Source: an uncultured Lachnospiraceae bacterium
Lineage (GTDB): Bacteria > Bacillota > Clostridia > Lachnospirales > Lachnospiraceae
Direction: 5' to 3'
NCBI GenBank assembly: GCA_900550285.1
Contig: URRW01000008.1
Location: forward strand, 1 to 64,000
DNA: 64,000 bases
Part shown: positions 42,845 to 51,485 of the stretch, piece by piece
How the letters are laid out: every line of letters starts with the position of its first letter
How positions within the stretch are numbered: position 1 is the stretch's first letter
Made by a program: the position numbers and the translations under genes
Notes under the pieces: generated by a model
What the model was told of the DNA's origin: nothing
The model's database searches: none
Seen by the model: only the letters and a program-made list of their open reading frames with translations

Positions 42845-43921
42845 ATGAGTAAAAAAATCGTTCTTACCGGCGGCGGGACAGCCGGTCATATTACCCCGAA
42901 TATCGCCCTGCTCCCCGGCTTGAAGCAGGCGGGTTATGAGGTGTTTTATATCGGTTCCTACGACGGGATGGAAAAACGGCTGATGGCTGATTTTGACGTT
43001 CCCTATTACGGCATTTCCACCGGAAAATTCCGCCGGTATTTTGATCTGAAAAATTTTACCGATCCGTTCCGCGTGATCAAGGGCTGCTCAGAAGCCCGCA
43101 AGCTCTTAAAACAGATCCAGCCGGACATCGTTTTTTCAAAGGGCGGTTTCGTATCCGTCCCGGTCGTGCGCGCGGCGGCGTCCTTAAAGATCCCCTGCGT
43201 AATCCACGAATCGGATATGACTCCCGGGCTTGCCAACAAGCTCTGCATCCCTGCCGCCAAAAAAATCTGCTGCAATTTTCCTGAGACGCTCAAAACGCTC
43301 CCTCCGGAAAAGAGCATTTTGACCGGTTCCCCGATCCGTCAGGAGCTGCTTTCCGGCAACAAGCAGGCTGCCCGGACACTCTGCGGCTTCGATACCTCAA
43401 AGCCGGTCCTCATGGTCATCGGCGGCTCCCTCGGCTCTGCCGTGATCAATCAGTCAGTCCGCGAAGCCCTGCCTAACCTGCTTAAGGATTTCCAGATCAT
43501 CCACATCTGCGGAAAGGATAAGATCGACAATCTTTTGCTCAAGCAGAAGGGCTACCGCCAGTTTGAATATGTCAAAGGGGAGTTAAAGGATTTCTTCGCC
43601 CTCGCGGACGTAGTCGTTTCCAGAGCCGGCGCAAACGCGATCTGCGAACTGCTCGCCTTAAAAAAGCCGAATCTGCTCATTCCGCTTTCTGCGGGCGCAA
43701 GCCGCGGCGACCAGCTTTTAAACGCGCGCTCCTTTGAGGCGCAGGGCTTCTCCATCGTGATCGACGAAGACTACCTGTCTCCCGATCTCCTTACCGAAAA
43801 GGTACACGAGCTCTACTGCAGCCGCCAGACCTATATTGACGCGATGGAAAAGAGCCGTCAGACGGACGCGATCCCGACGATCCTCAGTCTTTTTGAGGAA
43901 GTCCGCGCCAAAACTATGTGA
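42845..43921 (+). CDS. murG: UDP-GlcNAc:lipid I N-acetylglucosaminyltransferase
   Basis: A 358-residue GT28 enzyme making lipid II at the inner face of the membrane. The N-terminal Gly loop is 'LTGGGTAGHITPNIALLP'. The second Gly loop is 'VIGGSLGSAVINQSVREALP', and the UDP-GlcNAc site is 'VVVSRAGANAICELLALKKPNLLIPLS...RGDQLLNA'. Length is normal. The stop codon lies in the first unit of an 11-bp tandem array. It is not in a mur/fts cluster, the usual home of murG. Confidence 0.95.
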   Translation: MSKKIVLTGGGTAGHITPNIALLPGLKQAGYEVFYIGSYDGMEKRLMADFDVPYYGISTGKFRRYFDLKNFTDPFRVIKGCSEARKLLKQIQPDIVFSKGGFVSVPVVRAAASLKIPCVIHESDMTPGLANKLCIPAAKKICCNFPETLKTLPPEKSILTGSPIRQELLSGNKQAARTLCGFDTSKPVLMVIGGSLGSAVINQSVREALPNLLKDFQIIHICGKDKIDNLLLKQKGYRQFEYVKGELKDFFALADVVVSRAGANAICELLALKKPNLLIPLSAGASRGDQLLNARSFEAQGFSIVIDEDYLSPDLLTEKVHELYCSRQTYIDAMEKSRQTDAIPTILSLFEEVRAKTM

Positions 43922-43991
43922 ATACCATATGAAGATTATATGAGCACTATATAACGGCTATATAAAGACTATATGAATCCTATGTGAAATA
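43915..43991 (+). repeat. Seven tandem 11-bp units across the murG stop codon
   Basis: Degenerate units of the form TATATGAAxxC follow each other without gaps. They begin at 43915 (which includes the murG TGA), 43926, 43937, 43948, 43959, 43970 and 43981. The period is close to one helical turn, so every TATA block faces the same side of the DNA. Confidence 0.8.
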
Positions 43992-44069
43992 ACAGAACCG
44001 TCCTACCGGACATGACGGATATAACATCAGAAATAAATCAGAAATTCGACCTGATATTGATTTGTATGC

Positions 44070-44113
44070 GCGGGACAGAGCTTTCATCCATGCTCCTGTC
44101 CCGCCCTTTTTTA
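44070..44113 (+). terminator. Terminator of the TSCPD-murG operon
   Basis: GCGGGACAGAGC pairs with GCTCCTGTCCCGC around a short loop, then six Ts. Confidence 0.92.
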
Positions 44114-44180
44114 TTTATCTTTTTTATCCTTGCTTTTTTTACCCTCAGTGTACAAGGGCATCTTTGGTCTTTGCCTTTCT

Positions 44181-44591
44181 TTATCCGCAGATCTGTTCCC
44201 TGATCGCCGCCAGCTCTTCTGCGGAAGGGTTCTGGGGCTCCCAGCCGATCTTCTGCCCGTCGTTTTCATAGCGCGGGATCAGATGGATGTGGAAATGGGG
44301 TACGGTCTGTCCGGCTGCCTCTTTGTTATTCTGGACAATGTTAAATCCGTCGCAGCCAAGCTTCTCCGTGATCTGTCCTGCCATCTTCTTTGCCAGCAAA
44401 AAGGCTCTTTCGCACCAGTCCTCCGGAAGCTCATAAAGATCCGCAAAATGCTCTTTCGGCAGGACAAGCGCATGCCCCCTTGCGGCAGGCCCCAGATCCA
44501 GGATCACACGGAATGCTTCATCCTCATAAAGCGTATTGGACGGAATCTCCCCGTTCGCAATCTTACAAAAAATACAATCGTCTTTTTTCAT
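44181..44591 (-). CDS. HIT family (histidine triad) nucleotide hydrolase
   Basis: A 136-residue protein of the HINT branch, hydrolysing purine phosphoramidates and similar adenylates. Zinc-type 'CIFCKIANGEIP' opens the chain, and the histidine triad is 'QTVPHFHIHLIPR'. Its start overlaps the stop of the rhomboid gene by four bases (ATGA), so the two are coupled. Confidence 0.93.
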   Translation of the reverse strand: MKKDDCIFCKIANGEIPSNTLYEDEAFRVILDLGPAARGHALVLPKEHFADLYELPEDWCERAFLLAKKMAGQITEKLGCDGFNIVQNNKEAAGQTVPHFHIHLIPRYENDGQKIGWEPQNPSAEELAAIREQICG

Positions 44592-45253
44592 CCTCTTTTT
44601 CCTTCTTTCTGATAGTTTGGAAGCACAGGCGGTATGATGCTCAGCAAAAAGCCCAGAATAAAGCCGCTCAGCAGACCGCCCACATGCGCCGCATTGTTCA
44701 CATAGACGCTCCCGAAGCCTGCATACAACGATAAAAATACTGCAAACACCGCACGTCCCAGCGAAATCTGCGCTGCTGCGCCCCGGCGCATGATAACGAG
44801 AAACAAAAGCGCCCCGGTCAGCCCAAAGACCGCCCCGCTTGCCCCGATGGAATCATAAAACCCGCCCGTCGAAAGCTCAAATGCCGCCGATAAAAGATTT
44901 CCGCACACAGCGGCCCCAAAATACAGGATCAGAAACCGCACCTTTCCAAGACACCGCTCCACAATATCCCCGCAGCAATACAAAAGCAGCATGTTATTGA
45001 GCAGATGCTCGATGTCGGCATGCAAAAACGCCGCAGTGACCAGCCTGTAAAGCCCGCCCTTTTCATAAAGCAGATATACCGCGCTGAAACACCCTTTTGC
45101 CTCCATCCACCGACCAAGCTCCGGGGCAATCAGCCCTGCCACAAAAATCCCGGCATTTAAGCAGACCAGCGCCGCCGTACAGACCGGTACTTTCCCGCCG
45201 TTAAAGCTTTTGCCCGCATATCCGCCGTTTCCCATTTTTTCCCGGTACTCCAT
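44588..45253 (-). CDS. Rhomboid family intramembrane serine protease
   Basis: A 221-residue protein with about six membrane helices. 'HADIEHLLNNMLLLYCCGD' is the rhomboid HxxxN region (here HLLNN), the catalytic Ser lies in 'SIGASGAVFG' and the catalytic His in 'NNAAHVGGLLSGFILG'. It cleaves substrates inside the membrane; the target is unknown. ATG follows CAGGAGGAG. Confidence 0.92.
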   Translation of the reverse strand: MEYREKMGNGGYAGKSFNGGKVPVCTAALVCLNAGIFVAGLIAPELGRWMEAKGCFSAVYLLYEKGGLYRLVTAAFLHADIEHLLNNMLLLYCCGDIVERCLGKVRFLILYFGAAVCGNLLSAAFELSTGGFYDSIGASGAVFGLTGALLFLVIMRRGAAAQISLGRAVFAVFLSLYAGFGSVYVNNAAHVGGLLSGFILGFLLSIIPPVLPNYQKEGKRG

Positions 45254-45348
45254 AGCTGTCTCCTCCTGTACATGAGGTTATCACGTCAGTGCGCTGATGT
45301 CAACGCTCATTCCCCTGCGCTTTTATACCGGTCTGAGCCGTCCCCCTG

Positions 45349-46599
45349 CTAAGCCCTTTCACACAGGAAGTGCTCCCTTCCGAAGCTGACCTGATCCCCT
45401 TCCCGCAAAGGCTCTGCCTCGTTTGGAAGCAGCTTTTTGCCATTGACGCATGTTCCGTTGCGGGAATTTAAGTCCCTCACATAAAGCCCCTTTTCCCCGG
45501 CTTCTATCCGGGCATGAAGCCTGCTTACAGAACGGTCCTCCAGCACGACCGTCACCCTTCCCTGCATTTTCCCGAACGTGATCGGAAAATCCCGCAGCAG
45601 GATTTTCCTGCCGCCCTCCTCCGATTTTAAACACAGCGGTTTTTGGACAGAAGCCTCCCTCTTATCCAGATCCGCAAAATATACCGTCTCCTGACTGCCG
45701 CTTTCGTAAAGCTGCTGCTCATAGCTGTCCCACACCATGTCGGACCATTCCTCTGCCGTCTCCTGCTCTGTTCCCTGCTTCTTCTCCCTTTGCAAAAATG
45801 ACAGCAGCCGCTTAAACACGCCAGTTTTTCTGTCCTTTTTCTTTCCGGCAGCTTCTTCCAGCCATTCCTCCTGTCCGGCTGCGAAATCATCCTCCGGCAG
45901 CAAAAAACTGCTTCCGCCTGTCTCTGCCGCCTCAGACATCCAGCCGTTTTCACCGGCTGTCCGCTCTGTTTCCTCTGACGTCCTCCCTGCCGTTTCTCCG
46001 CCGCGCCTGTCCGGATCTTCCTGCGTTCCCCATCCTGTTTTTACCGCCGCCAGCTCCTTTTCCAGCAGCGGCAGAAATGAGGACAGCACAAAATAATCCG
46101 CTTTAGACATCCGGTAAAACTCATACGCCAGATTGACCGCCTGTTCCTGCCCGTGATCCGTATGTCCCAAAAAGAAATCCGCCAGCCCCCCGTACTGGCT
46201 TTCTGCGCTCCTGCTGCCGGGATAAAAAGCAAAATACAGCTCCCTCGTCTCCACATCGGCAAAGATCATCCCCTCTTCCAGCAAAAGCCCCGATTCATCC
46301 AGCATGTATTCCCCCAGATCCGTCTGAACCGCCGCAATCTCCCGGATGATATACGCAAGATCCGCCGCCTTTAGCTTTCCGCCCTCATACAGCCGTTCCA
46401 GCGGCTGTTTGGAGGAAATCTCATAATACAGAAAATCCTCGCCGTCCATCTGGCGCAGACTGCATGGCAGAAGCCTCCCGATCCTGTTGTGCATCATAAT
46501 CCGGTAATCATACCGCTCTGCCAGCTCTTCCCCGCTGCACGCCAGCACCATATAGCTGTGATTCAATTCCCTTTTATATACTGCTTCCCGCTTCATCAT
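45349..46599 (-). CDS. FHA domain protein with DUF6382-like N-terminus, last gene of tad operon
   Basis: A 416-residue cytoplasmic protein. Residues 1-180 form an alpha/beta domain ('ERYDYRIMMHNRIGRLLPCSLRQMDGEDFLYYEISSKQPL') that I recall as DUF6382. A Glu/Gly-rich linker follows, and the C-terminal FHA domain ('FPITFGKMQG', 'SVSRLHARI', 'DLNSRNGTCVNGKKL') should bind phosphothreonine. Start overlaps the TadE stop (ATGA). Its place in the tad operon suggests that Ser/Thr phosphorylation signals to the pilus machine; no kinase gene is in the window. Confidence 0.8.
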   Translation of the reverse strand: MMKREAVYKRELNHSYMVLACSGEELAERYDYRIMMHNRIGRLLPCSLRQMDGEDFLYYEISSKQPLERLYEGGKLKAADLAYIIREIAAVQTDLGEYMLDESGLLLEEGMIFADVETRELYFAFYPGSRSAESQYGGLADFFLGHTDHGQEQAVNLAYEFYRMSKADYFVLSSFLPLLEKELAAVKTGWGTQEDPDRRGGETAGRTSEETERTAGENGWMSEAAETGGSSFLLPEDDFAAGQEEWLEEAAGKKKDRKTGVFKRLLSFLQREKKQGTEQETAEEWSDMVWDSYEQQLYESGSQETVYFADLDKREASVQKPLCLKSEEGGRKILLRDFPITFGKMQGRVTVVLEDRSVSRLHARIEAGEKGLYVRDLNSRNGTCVNGKKLLPNEAEPLREGDQVSFGREHFLCERA

Positions 46600-47039
46600 C
46601 CTGCATTCCCTCCGGTATCCGTTCCCTGCCCGCCTCCAACGTCCTGCATCCCTTCCAGCATCCTGATCCCCCTGATATACGGCACTGCTTCCCGCACTGC
46701 CGCCTTTTGTTTCACATAAAGCGGCTTTACGGCGCTTCCCAGCTTTGAAAACGGCGTTTCCCTCGTCATCGTTACCGTAACGCTCAAAATTCCGCTGTCT
46801 ACCCGGCAGCTTTCTTCCGAAAAACGAAGCGCTTCCCCCTCCATGATCTCTTCCAGCTGCTTCTGCACATATCCTGCGCCCCGCTCCGGGAACCTGCTCC
46901 CCCGGAATGCCGCGGCATATGCCGCCTGCGATAAAAAGCAGCCCTGATACAGATAGCTCCCCAACCAGATTAAAAGCACAATAACGATCGACGCAAGCGG
47001 AAGGATCAGCGCCGCTTCCACGACAACATACCCTTCCAT
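46596..47039 (-). CDS. TadE-like minor pseudopilin
   Basis: A 147-residue protein beginning 'MEGYVVVEAALILPLASIVIVLL', the TadE pattern with a Glu at position +5 of a prepilin-like hydrophobic helix. The longer in-frame reading to 47570 is rejected because it overlaps the prepilin peptidase and is Gly/Arg-rich noise. AAGGA stands 6 nt upstream. The TadE group seeds or sets the length of Flp pili and is processed by the prepilin peptidase. Confidence 0.75.
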   Translation of the reverse strand: MEGYVVVEAALILPLASIVIVLLIWLGSYLYQGCFLSQAAYAAAFRGSRFPERGAGYVQKQLEEIMEGEALRFSEESCRVDSGILSVTVTMTRETPFSKLGSAVKPLYVKQKAAVREAVPYIRGIRMLEGMQDVGGGQGTDTGGNAG

Positions 47040-47086
47040 GCCGCTTCCTTTTATCCTGCCGCCTCCTTTTCCCCTGCCGCCTCCTT

Positions 47087-47521
47087 TTACCCTGCCCGCT
47101 CCAGAAATCCCGTCAGCAAAAGTGACGTCAGCAGAAACGGGGCAAAGGGCAGCCTGCTCGTTTTCCGCAGCTTTCCCGCCGTCATTCCGATCCCCGCCCA
47201 GACTCCCGCCAGCAAGGAGGCGGTGCACAAAACCGACAGGCACAGTCTCCATCCCAGCAAAAGCCCCAGCACCAAAAGCATCAGCCCGTCGCCTTTCCCG
47301 ATCTTTCCTTCTGTCAAAAGGCTCATCGCCAGAAATACGCCCGCCGGGGCAAGCGCCGCCAACAGTGCCGCCGGCGTTTCCCGCCCCCGGCTCAGGCGGA
47401 TCCCCGCCGCGCACACCCCTGCTGCCGCCCCTGCCCACAGCGTCCATGCCGCGATCCTTTGTCTGACGCAGTCCGTTACCGAACAGCACGCCCCAAATAC
47501 GATTGCCATTCCGATTTCCAT
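47087..47521 (-). CDS. A24 family prepilin peptidase (TadV/CpaA-like)
   Basis: A 144-residue membrane peptidase lacking the N-methyltransferase domain, as in TadV/CpaA. The catalytic Asp residues lie in 'SVTDCVRQRI' (about residue 16) and 'GKGDGLMLLVLGLLLG' (G-x-G-D, about residue 77). About six helices are predicted. It should cleave Flp pilin and the TadE-like proteins of the operon. ATG follows GGAG. Confidence 0.87.
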   Translation of the reverse strand: MEIGMAIVFGACCSVTDCVRQRIAAWTLWAGAAAGVCAAGIRLSRGRETPAALLAALAPAGVFLAMSLLTEGKIGKGDGLMLLVLGLLLGWRLCLSVLCTASLLAGVWAGIGMTAGKLRKTSRLPFAPFLLTSLLLTGFLERAG

Positions 47522-47551
47522 TTTTCTCCATAATCCTCCCCATTTCCATTC

Positions 47552-48328
47552 TCAGCCGCACGACGGGCACGGATGCCGTCCCGACTCGACCGCCTCCGTC
47601 AGCGTAACGCTCTCGATCGTCCGTTTTAACCCGGTACAGTTTACGGTGCTATGATACCTGCTCCCGCCTTCCGTAATATATACAAGGCTGCTTTTTCCGC
47701 CGCAGGCAAGGCACGGCGTATATTTTCCGCCGTCCTCTGTATCCATGCCCTGCGCCTGCTCCCTGTCCACCATCTGAATGGCGGGATTTAAATAGCGGCA
47801 GCCCCTGTCCCTGTGATAAGCGCTCCCCGACCGGGTAATGTATACAAGCTCCTCTTCCTCTCCGGGGCGTTCACTGCCTGCCCCGCTTAAATCATAACCG
47901 TTCCATTTGTGCATCACACAGCCGTTTGCCGTATAACCTCCGCCAAATGCCGCCACTCCGAACGGGGCTTTGATCCGGTTGACATTCATCAGCCTGATCT
48001 CACAGTCCCCGCCTTCCTGTCCATACGCATACAGCGCCATCTGCCTCCCGGTCTGATGCAGCTTTGCCTCCTCTGCCGAATAGGTCCGAAACATCAAAAG
48101 CAGGGACAGCAGATTGACTGCCGCAAATAAAAAGATCGGCAGTACCAACGCCGCTTCCACCGTCATATTTCCGGGAAGCCCCCGGCAGGATGCCCTTTTT
48201 TCCTTCTTGCGGCATCGGAAGCCATCTGCACAGAAACTGCCCTGTCCGTCCGTTTTTTGCCTGCTGCTTTGGAGAGAAAGCCGCAGAAAATATCCGTCTG
48301 CTATTTTTTTCGATTTCCAAAAAGACAT
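47552..48328 (-). CDS. TadE-like pseudopilin with two C-terminal Cys/His modules
   Basis: A 258-residue protein. After a basic cytoplasmic N-terminus the TadE signature 'MTVEAALVLPIFLFAAVNLLSLLLMF' starts near residue 55. The C-terminus has two copies of a module reading 'VYIT-x-G-S-x-YH-x5-C-x-x-L' followed by a Cys-x2-Cys ('CLACG', 'CPSCG'). Each has one His and three Cys, suggesting metal binding or disulphides outside the cell. This decoration is unusual for TadE proteins. Confidence 0.75.
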   Translation of the reverse strand: MSFWKSKKIADGYFLRLSLQSSRQKTDGQGSFCADGFRCRKKEKRASCRGLPGNMTVEAALVLPIFLFAAVNLLSLLLMFRTYSAEEAKLHQTGRQMALYAYGQEGGDCEIRLMNVNRIKAPFGVAAFGGGYTANGCVMHKWNGYDLSGAGSERPGEEEELVYITRSGSAYHRDRGCRYLNPAIQMVDREQAQGMDTEDGGKYTPCLACGGKSSLVYITEGGSRYHSTVNCTGLKRTIESVTLTEAVESGRHPCPSCG

Positions 48329-48346
48329 CCTGCCCGTCCCTCCCCT

Positions 48347-49846
48347 CTATTCATACTCATATCTGCGGGTGATCTCGTAGCTTCCCGTGTAGCCGCTCAC
48401 TACCCTGATGCACGCCTCCATGCCGTCGATCAGCCCGTCAATCCTGAACTGCCCGTTTCCCGGCGTCAGCCGTATATCGCTCTCCATGATGTCCGCCAGC
48501 CCCTTTACCGCGTCCTTGGAACCATGGCAAAACAGCAGCGCCCCGAGATAATCCCTGTATGACAGACCGCTTTGCGGACTGCTGTACGAATCCAGATGCA
48601 TCCGGTATGTTAAAAGCTGTGAAAACGGCGTATTCCACGTGCCGTCTGTTTTCATGATCGGGACCTTATCCCCTTTCAGCAGTATACGGATGTCCTTGAC
48701 GCTCTCCGCATAAGCCCATGCGAACAGGATCACCGTCGCAATCGTATCCGCCATTTCCGGCAGCCCTACGATCCCCGCGATGAGCTTTGCCGCGAGCTCC
48801 GCCTCGCTGCGCAGGGCGCTTCCGAATAAAAAAGCGGCGTTTGCAGCCTCCCGTATGAGCAAAAGCTCCCGCAGCGTTTTCTTTAAATTTTCCTGATCCT
48901 GCGTTTCCTGCTGCAAAATATATTCCACCTGATACGCCAACGCGGAATTTTCTTTTTCCTGACCGAAATATCCGCATTTTTCCAGAATATATGCGTACAG
49001 CAGCCCGTTTGCCAAGAGCCCGTCCGCCTTATCCTTGTCCGCGGAAAGCCCCGTGCCCTGATTCAGGTTCCGCACAGACGGCCTGCTCTCTCCCGAAATC
49101 GACGCGCCGGAAATCTTCATTCCCTGCGCAGCCACGCCTAAAATTCCTTCTCCCCGCGTCGCCTGCACAGCGTCGGAGGGCGTTTCCGGGATTTCCCCAT
49201 CCCAGTCCTCATCCTCCAGCTTTTTCTTATGGAGGATTTCTTCTTTCATCGCCTCCTCTGCCGCGTCCCATTCCGCTTCCATGTCATGTCCCTGCCATTT
49301 TTCCGTATCGCGCCCAAAGCCAAGCAGCTCCTCCGCCAGCGAAATCCCGTTTGTATCCTTCATATACTCGACCACATGATATTTCAGCACGCTTCCCTCT
49401 TCGTCCGTCGCGATCCCCGCCTGCTGCAACGTGACCGACTGCGTTGAAAGTCCCGTAATGTCTTTTGCCCCGGACAGTACGGCAAACTCCTCCTGCGGTC
49501 TTAAATTTCTCTCCATATAATCGAAAATATGCTCTTCCGTCCGGTGATAGGACGGATCGCCCGTCCCATAGGAGGTGTCGATAAAAAACAGCTCATACTG
49601 CTTCAGCATTTCCCGATGGTATTCCGCCAGCGCCGAATCCAGCGCCATATCCGCACAGCATTCAATATGCAGGCGGATCGTCGAAATCCTCGCCGCCGTT
49701 ATGACCGCCATGATCATCGACAGCAAAATTCCCATGACCAGCACCAGATATACTGTCATATAGCCGGGCTGACCGCCGCAGCCTTTGCCGCAGCGGTTCC
49801 CGTCAGGCTTTTTTGCAGACGCACGGGCTGTAAGCTCCCGGCTCAT
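48347..49846 (-). CDS. DUF5702 (TadG-like) protein of the tad operon
   Basis: A 499-residue protein with a prepilin-like N-terminal helix ('GYMTVYLVLVMGILLSMIMAVITAARI') and a long extracytoplasmic domain. Two hydrophobic stretches follow around residues 340-390. It matches what I recall as DUF5702, common in Lachnospiraceae tad loci, taking the place of TadG. It overlaps the Flp gene by four bases and precedes the TadE-like gene. Confidence 0.75.
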   Translation of the reverse strand: MSRELTARASAKKPDGNRCGKGCGGQPGYMTVYLVLVMGILLSMIMAVITAARISTIRLHIECCADMALDSALAEYHREMLKQYELFFIDTSYGTGDPSYHRTEEHIFDYMERNLRPQEEFAVLSGAKDITGLSTQSVTLQQAGIATDEEGSVLKYHVVEYMKDTNGISLAEELLGFGRDTEKWQGHDMEAEWDAAEEAMKEEILHKKKLEDEDWDGEIPETPSDAVQATRGEGILGVAAQGMKISGASISGESRPSVRNLNQGTGLSADKDKADGLLANGLLYAYILEKCGYFGQEKENSALAYQVEYILQQETQDQENLKKTLRELLLIREAANAAFLFGSALRSEAELAAKLIAGIVGLPEMADTIATVILFAWAYAESVKDIRILLKGDKVPIMKTDGTWNTPFSQLLTYRMHLDSYSSPQSGLSYRDYLGALLFCHGSKDAVKGLADIMESDIRLTPGNGQFRIDGLIDGMEACIRVVSGYTGSYEITRRYEYE

Positions 49847-50055
49847 ATCTTTCCCGCCTGAGATGTGATCTTTCCAAAAATTGATGTGACCAGTTCCGTG
49901 ATTCTGTCCTTAAAGATCAATACCAGCCCTACGGCGACAAGGATCAAAAGCACGATCTCTACCGTTCCGACTCCGTCTTCATTTCCCAATACCTCCCGCA
50001 CACGCTGTTTCATACGGCACCATGCCGCCTTCATGCTCTGTCTTACATACATCAT
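49843..50055 (-). CDS. Flp family type IVb pilin
   Basis: A 70-residue prepilin. A short basic leader runs up to 'NEDGVGTVEIVLLILVAVGLVLIF', where Gly precedes the mature start and Glu stands at +5. The mature pilin is about 40 residues. The first of two adjacent ATGs (50055) follows GGGAGGAATCGGA. It is the likely major pilin, since no second flp copy occurs in the window. Confidence 0.85.
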   Translation of the reverse strand: MMYVRQSMKAAWCRMKQRVREVLGNEDGVGTVEIVLLILVAVGLVLIFKDRITELVTSIFGKITSQAGKI

Positions 50056-50098
50056 TCCGATTCCTCCCATCTGTTCATCGTTTCATTTTGCAGCCTTG

Positions 50099-51472
50099 TC
50101 ACATTCCGCCGAAGGAAAAGCACGCGGGAACCATAATCAGGATCATCACCACGCCCAGCATCATCAGCATCGGCGCAAGAAGCCTCGTCTGCGCTTCTTC
50201 CCCCTTCCGCTTCGCTGCCGCCTTTCGCTCTTCAAAGGCATTTTCCGCCTCGTGCCCCAAAGCCAGAATCAGCTCGCTCGTTCCTTTCCGGACGTTCTGC
50301 GCCAAAAGGGACGCGCATTTCCTGTACTGCGGCAGCCGGATACGCTTTCCGAAATTCTCAAACGCTTCCAGCTGCGTCATCCCGCTTTCCATTTCCCGGA
50401 AGGTACGCAGCACCTCTTCATATACCGCACCAGTTCCCGGCTTTGCCCCCTCCTGCGCCAGCCTTGCAAAGATCTGCCGCACCGGCATTCCCGTCTGCGC
50501 CAGAAGCGTCAGCCGGGACAAAAAGGACGGATATTCCGCCAAAAGCTCATCCTGCCTCTCCTGCCCCTCCTTCAGCAGATCCTTTTCATAGGCAAAATTT
50601 AAAAGCACGCATCCAAGCGCTGTCAGCCCCATGATCCAAAGCCCGTAAGGCTCCCTGTGCTCTTTCCAGACCACCTGCCTGCCGTCCAGCTCTGCCGGCA
50701 GCGCCGCTGTTTTCGCTGCATTTTCCTCTGATTTCTGAATGCTGCGCTTTGTTTCCCGCAAAAGCCTGTCCGCTGCTTCCTGTCCTTTCGGCACGATCCT
50801 TACCGGAAACGCATATTCCCTCTGCTTCTCCATACAGGAGAGCTTTACCGAAAGCGTTGCCAGCTCGCCGTTTTCCGACACAGGATCTTTGCGGATCGTT
50901 CCGGACGAATCCACCAGATCGTAATTGCTGCTCTGCCATACGGCGTCTGCCAGTCCGCCGCCAAAAGACGCCGGAAGGTTAAGATCTTCTTCCACATCCT
51001 CCAGATCCTGTCCCGCAAGCCACGCTTCCAGCTCCCTCTCCGCCTGATCCAGCACCTGCGTCTGCTCCTCGTCTGACAATAACCGCTCCGGCACGGATAC
51101 CTCCATTCCCGTTATCTTCTCTCCGTCCATCTGTGCGTCCAGCACATATGACTTTCCCCCCTTTCCGCTTTCCGGCTTTGCAAGAAAGCCTATCGTTTCC
51201 CCGCCTTCTGCCAGCGCCGAAATCCCGAGGGCTGCCGCCAGTCCCATTCCCATCAGGCACACGGCGATCAGCTTCTCCCTTTTTTCAATTTCAAATTCCC
51301 TGTAACGCTTTTTGCCTTCCGTCTGTCCCCAGATCCGGCAGAGCGTTTCCTCGCCCTTCTTATCTGCCGCGCTGCCTTTGCCGCGCTCTCTTTCCAGCTT
51401 CTCCTGCATTTCCCACCACCAGGCCGCAGGTCCGTACAGCAGGCTCTTTTTCTTTCTTTTCTGTGCTCCCAC
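50099..51472 (-). CDS. TadC-like platform protein with large external insert
   Basis: A 457-residue T2SSF-family protein. The start is GTG at 51472 after GGAG, 13 nt after tadB. One membrane helix lies near residues 70-90, followed by about 190 residues of predicted external sequence ('SYVLDAQMDGEKITGMEV...'). A helix pair, the T2SSF domain ('YPSFLSRLTLLAQTGMPVRQIFARLAQEG', 'LEAFENFGKRIRLPQYRKCASLLAQN') and a last helix complete it. The inserted domain is absent from standard TadC (about 300 residues). Confidence 0.8.
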   Translation of the reverse strand: MGAQKRKKKSLLYGPAAWWWEMQEKLERERGKGSAADKKGEETLCRIWGQTEGKKRYREFEIEKREKLIAVCLMGMGLAAALGISALAEGGETIGFLAKPESGKGGKSYVLDAQMDGEKITGMEVSVPERLLSDEEQTQVLDQAERELEAWLAGQDLEDVEEDLNLPASFGGGLADAVWQSSNYDLVDSSGTIRKDPVSENGELATLSVKLSCMEKQREYAFPVRIVPKGQEAADRLLRETKRSIQKSEENAAKTAALPAELDGRQVVWKEHREPYGLWIMGLTALGCVLLNFAYEKDLLKEGQERQDELLAEYPSFLSRLTLLAQTGMPVRQIFARLAQEGAKPGTGAVYEEVLRTFREMESGMTQLEAFENFGKRIRLPQYRKCASLLAQNVRKGTSELILALGHEAENAFEERKAAAKRKGEEAQTRLLAPMLMMLGVVMILIMVPACFSFGGM

Positions 51473-51485
51473 CCTTTCTGCTCCT

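Noticed and set aside
47040..47570. N-terminal extension of the downstream TadE gene
   Set aside because: Gly/Arg-rich noise that overlaps the prepilin peptidase in another frame; an ATG with a ribosome site exists at 47039.
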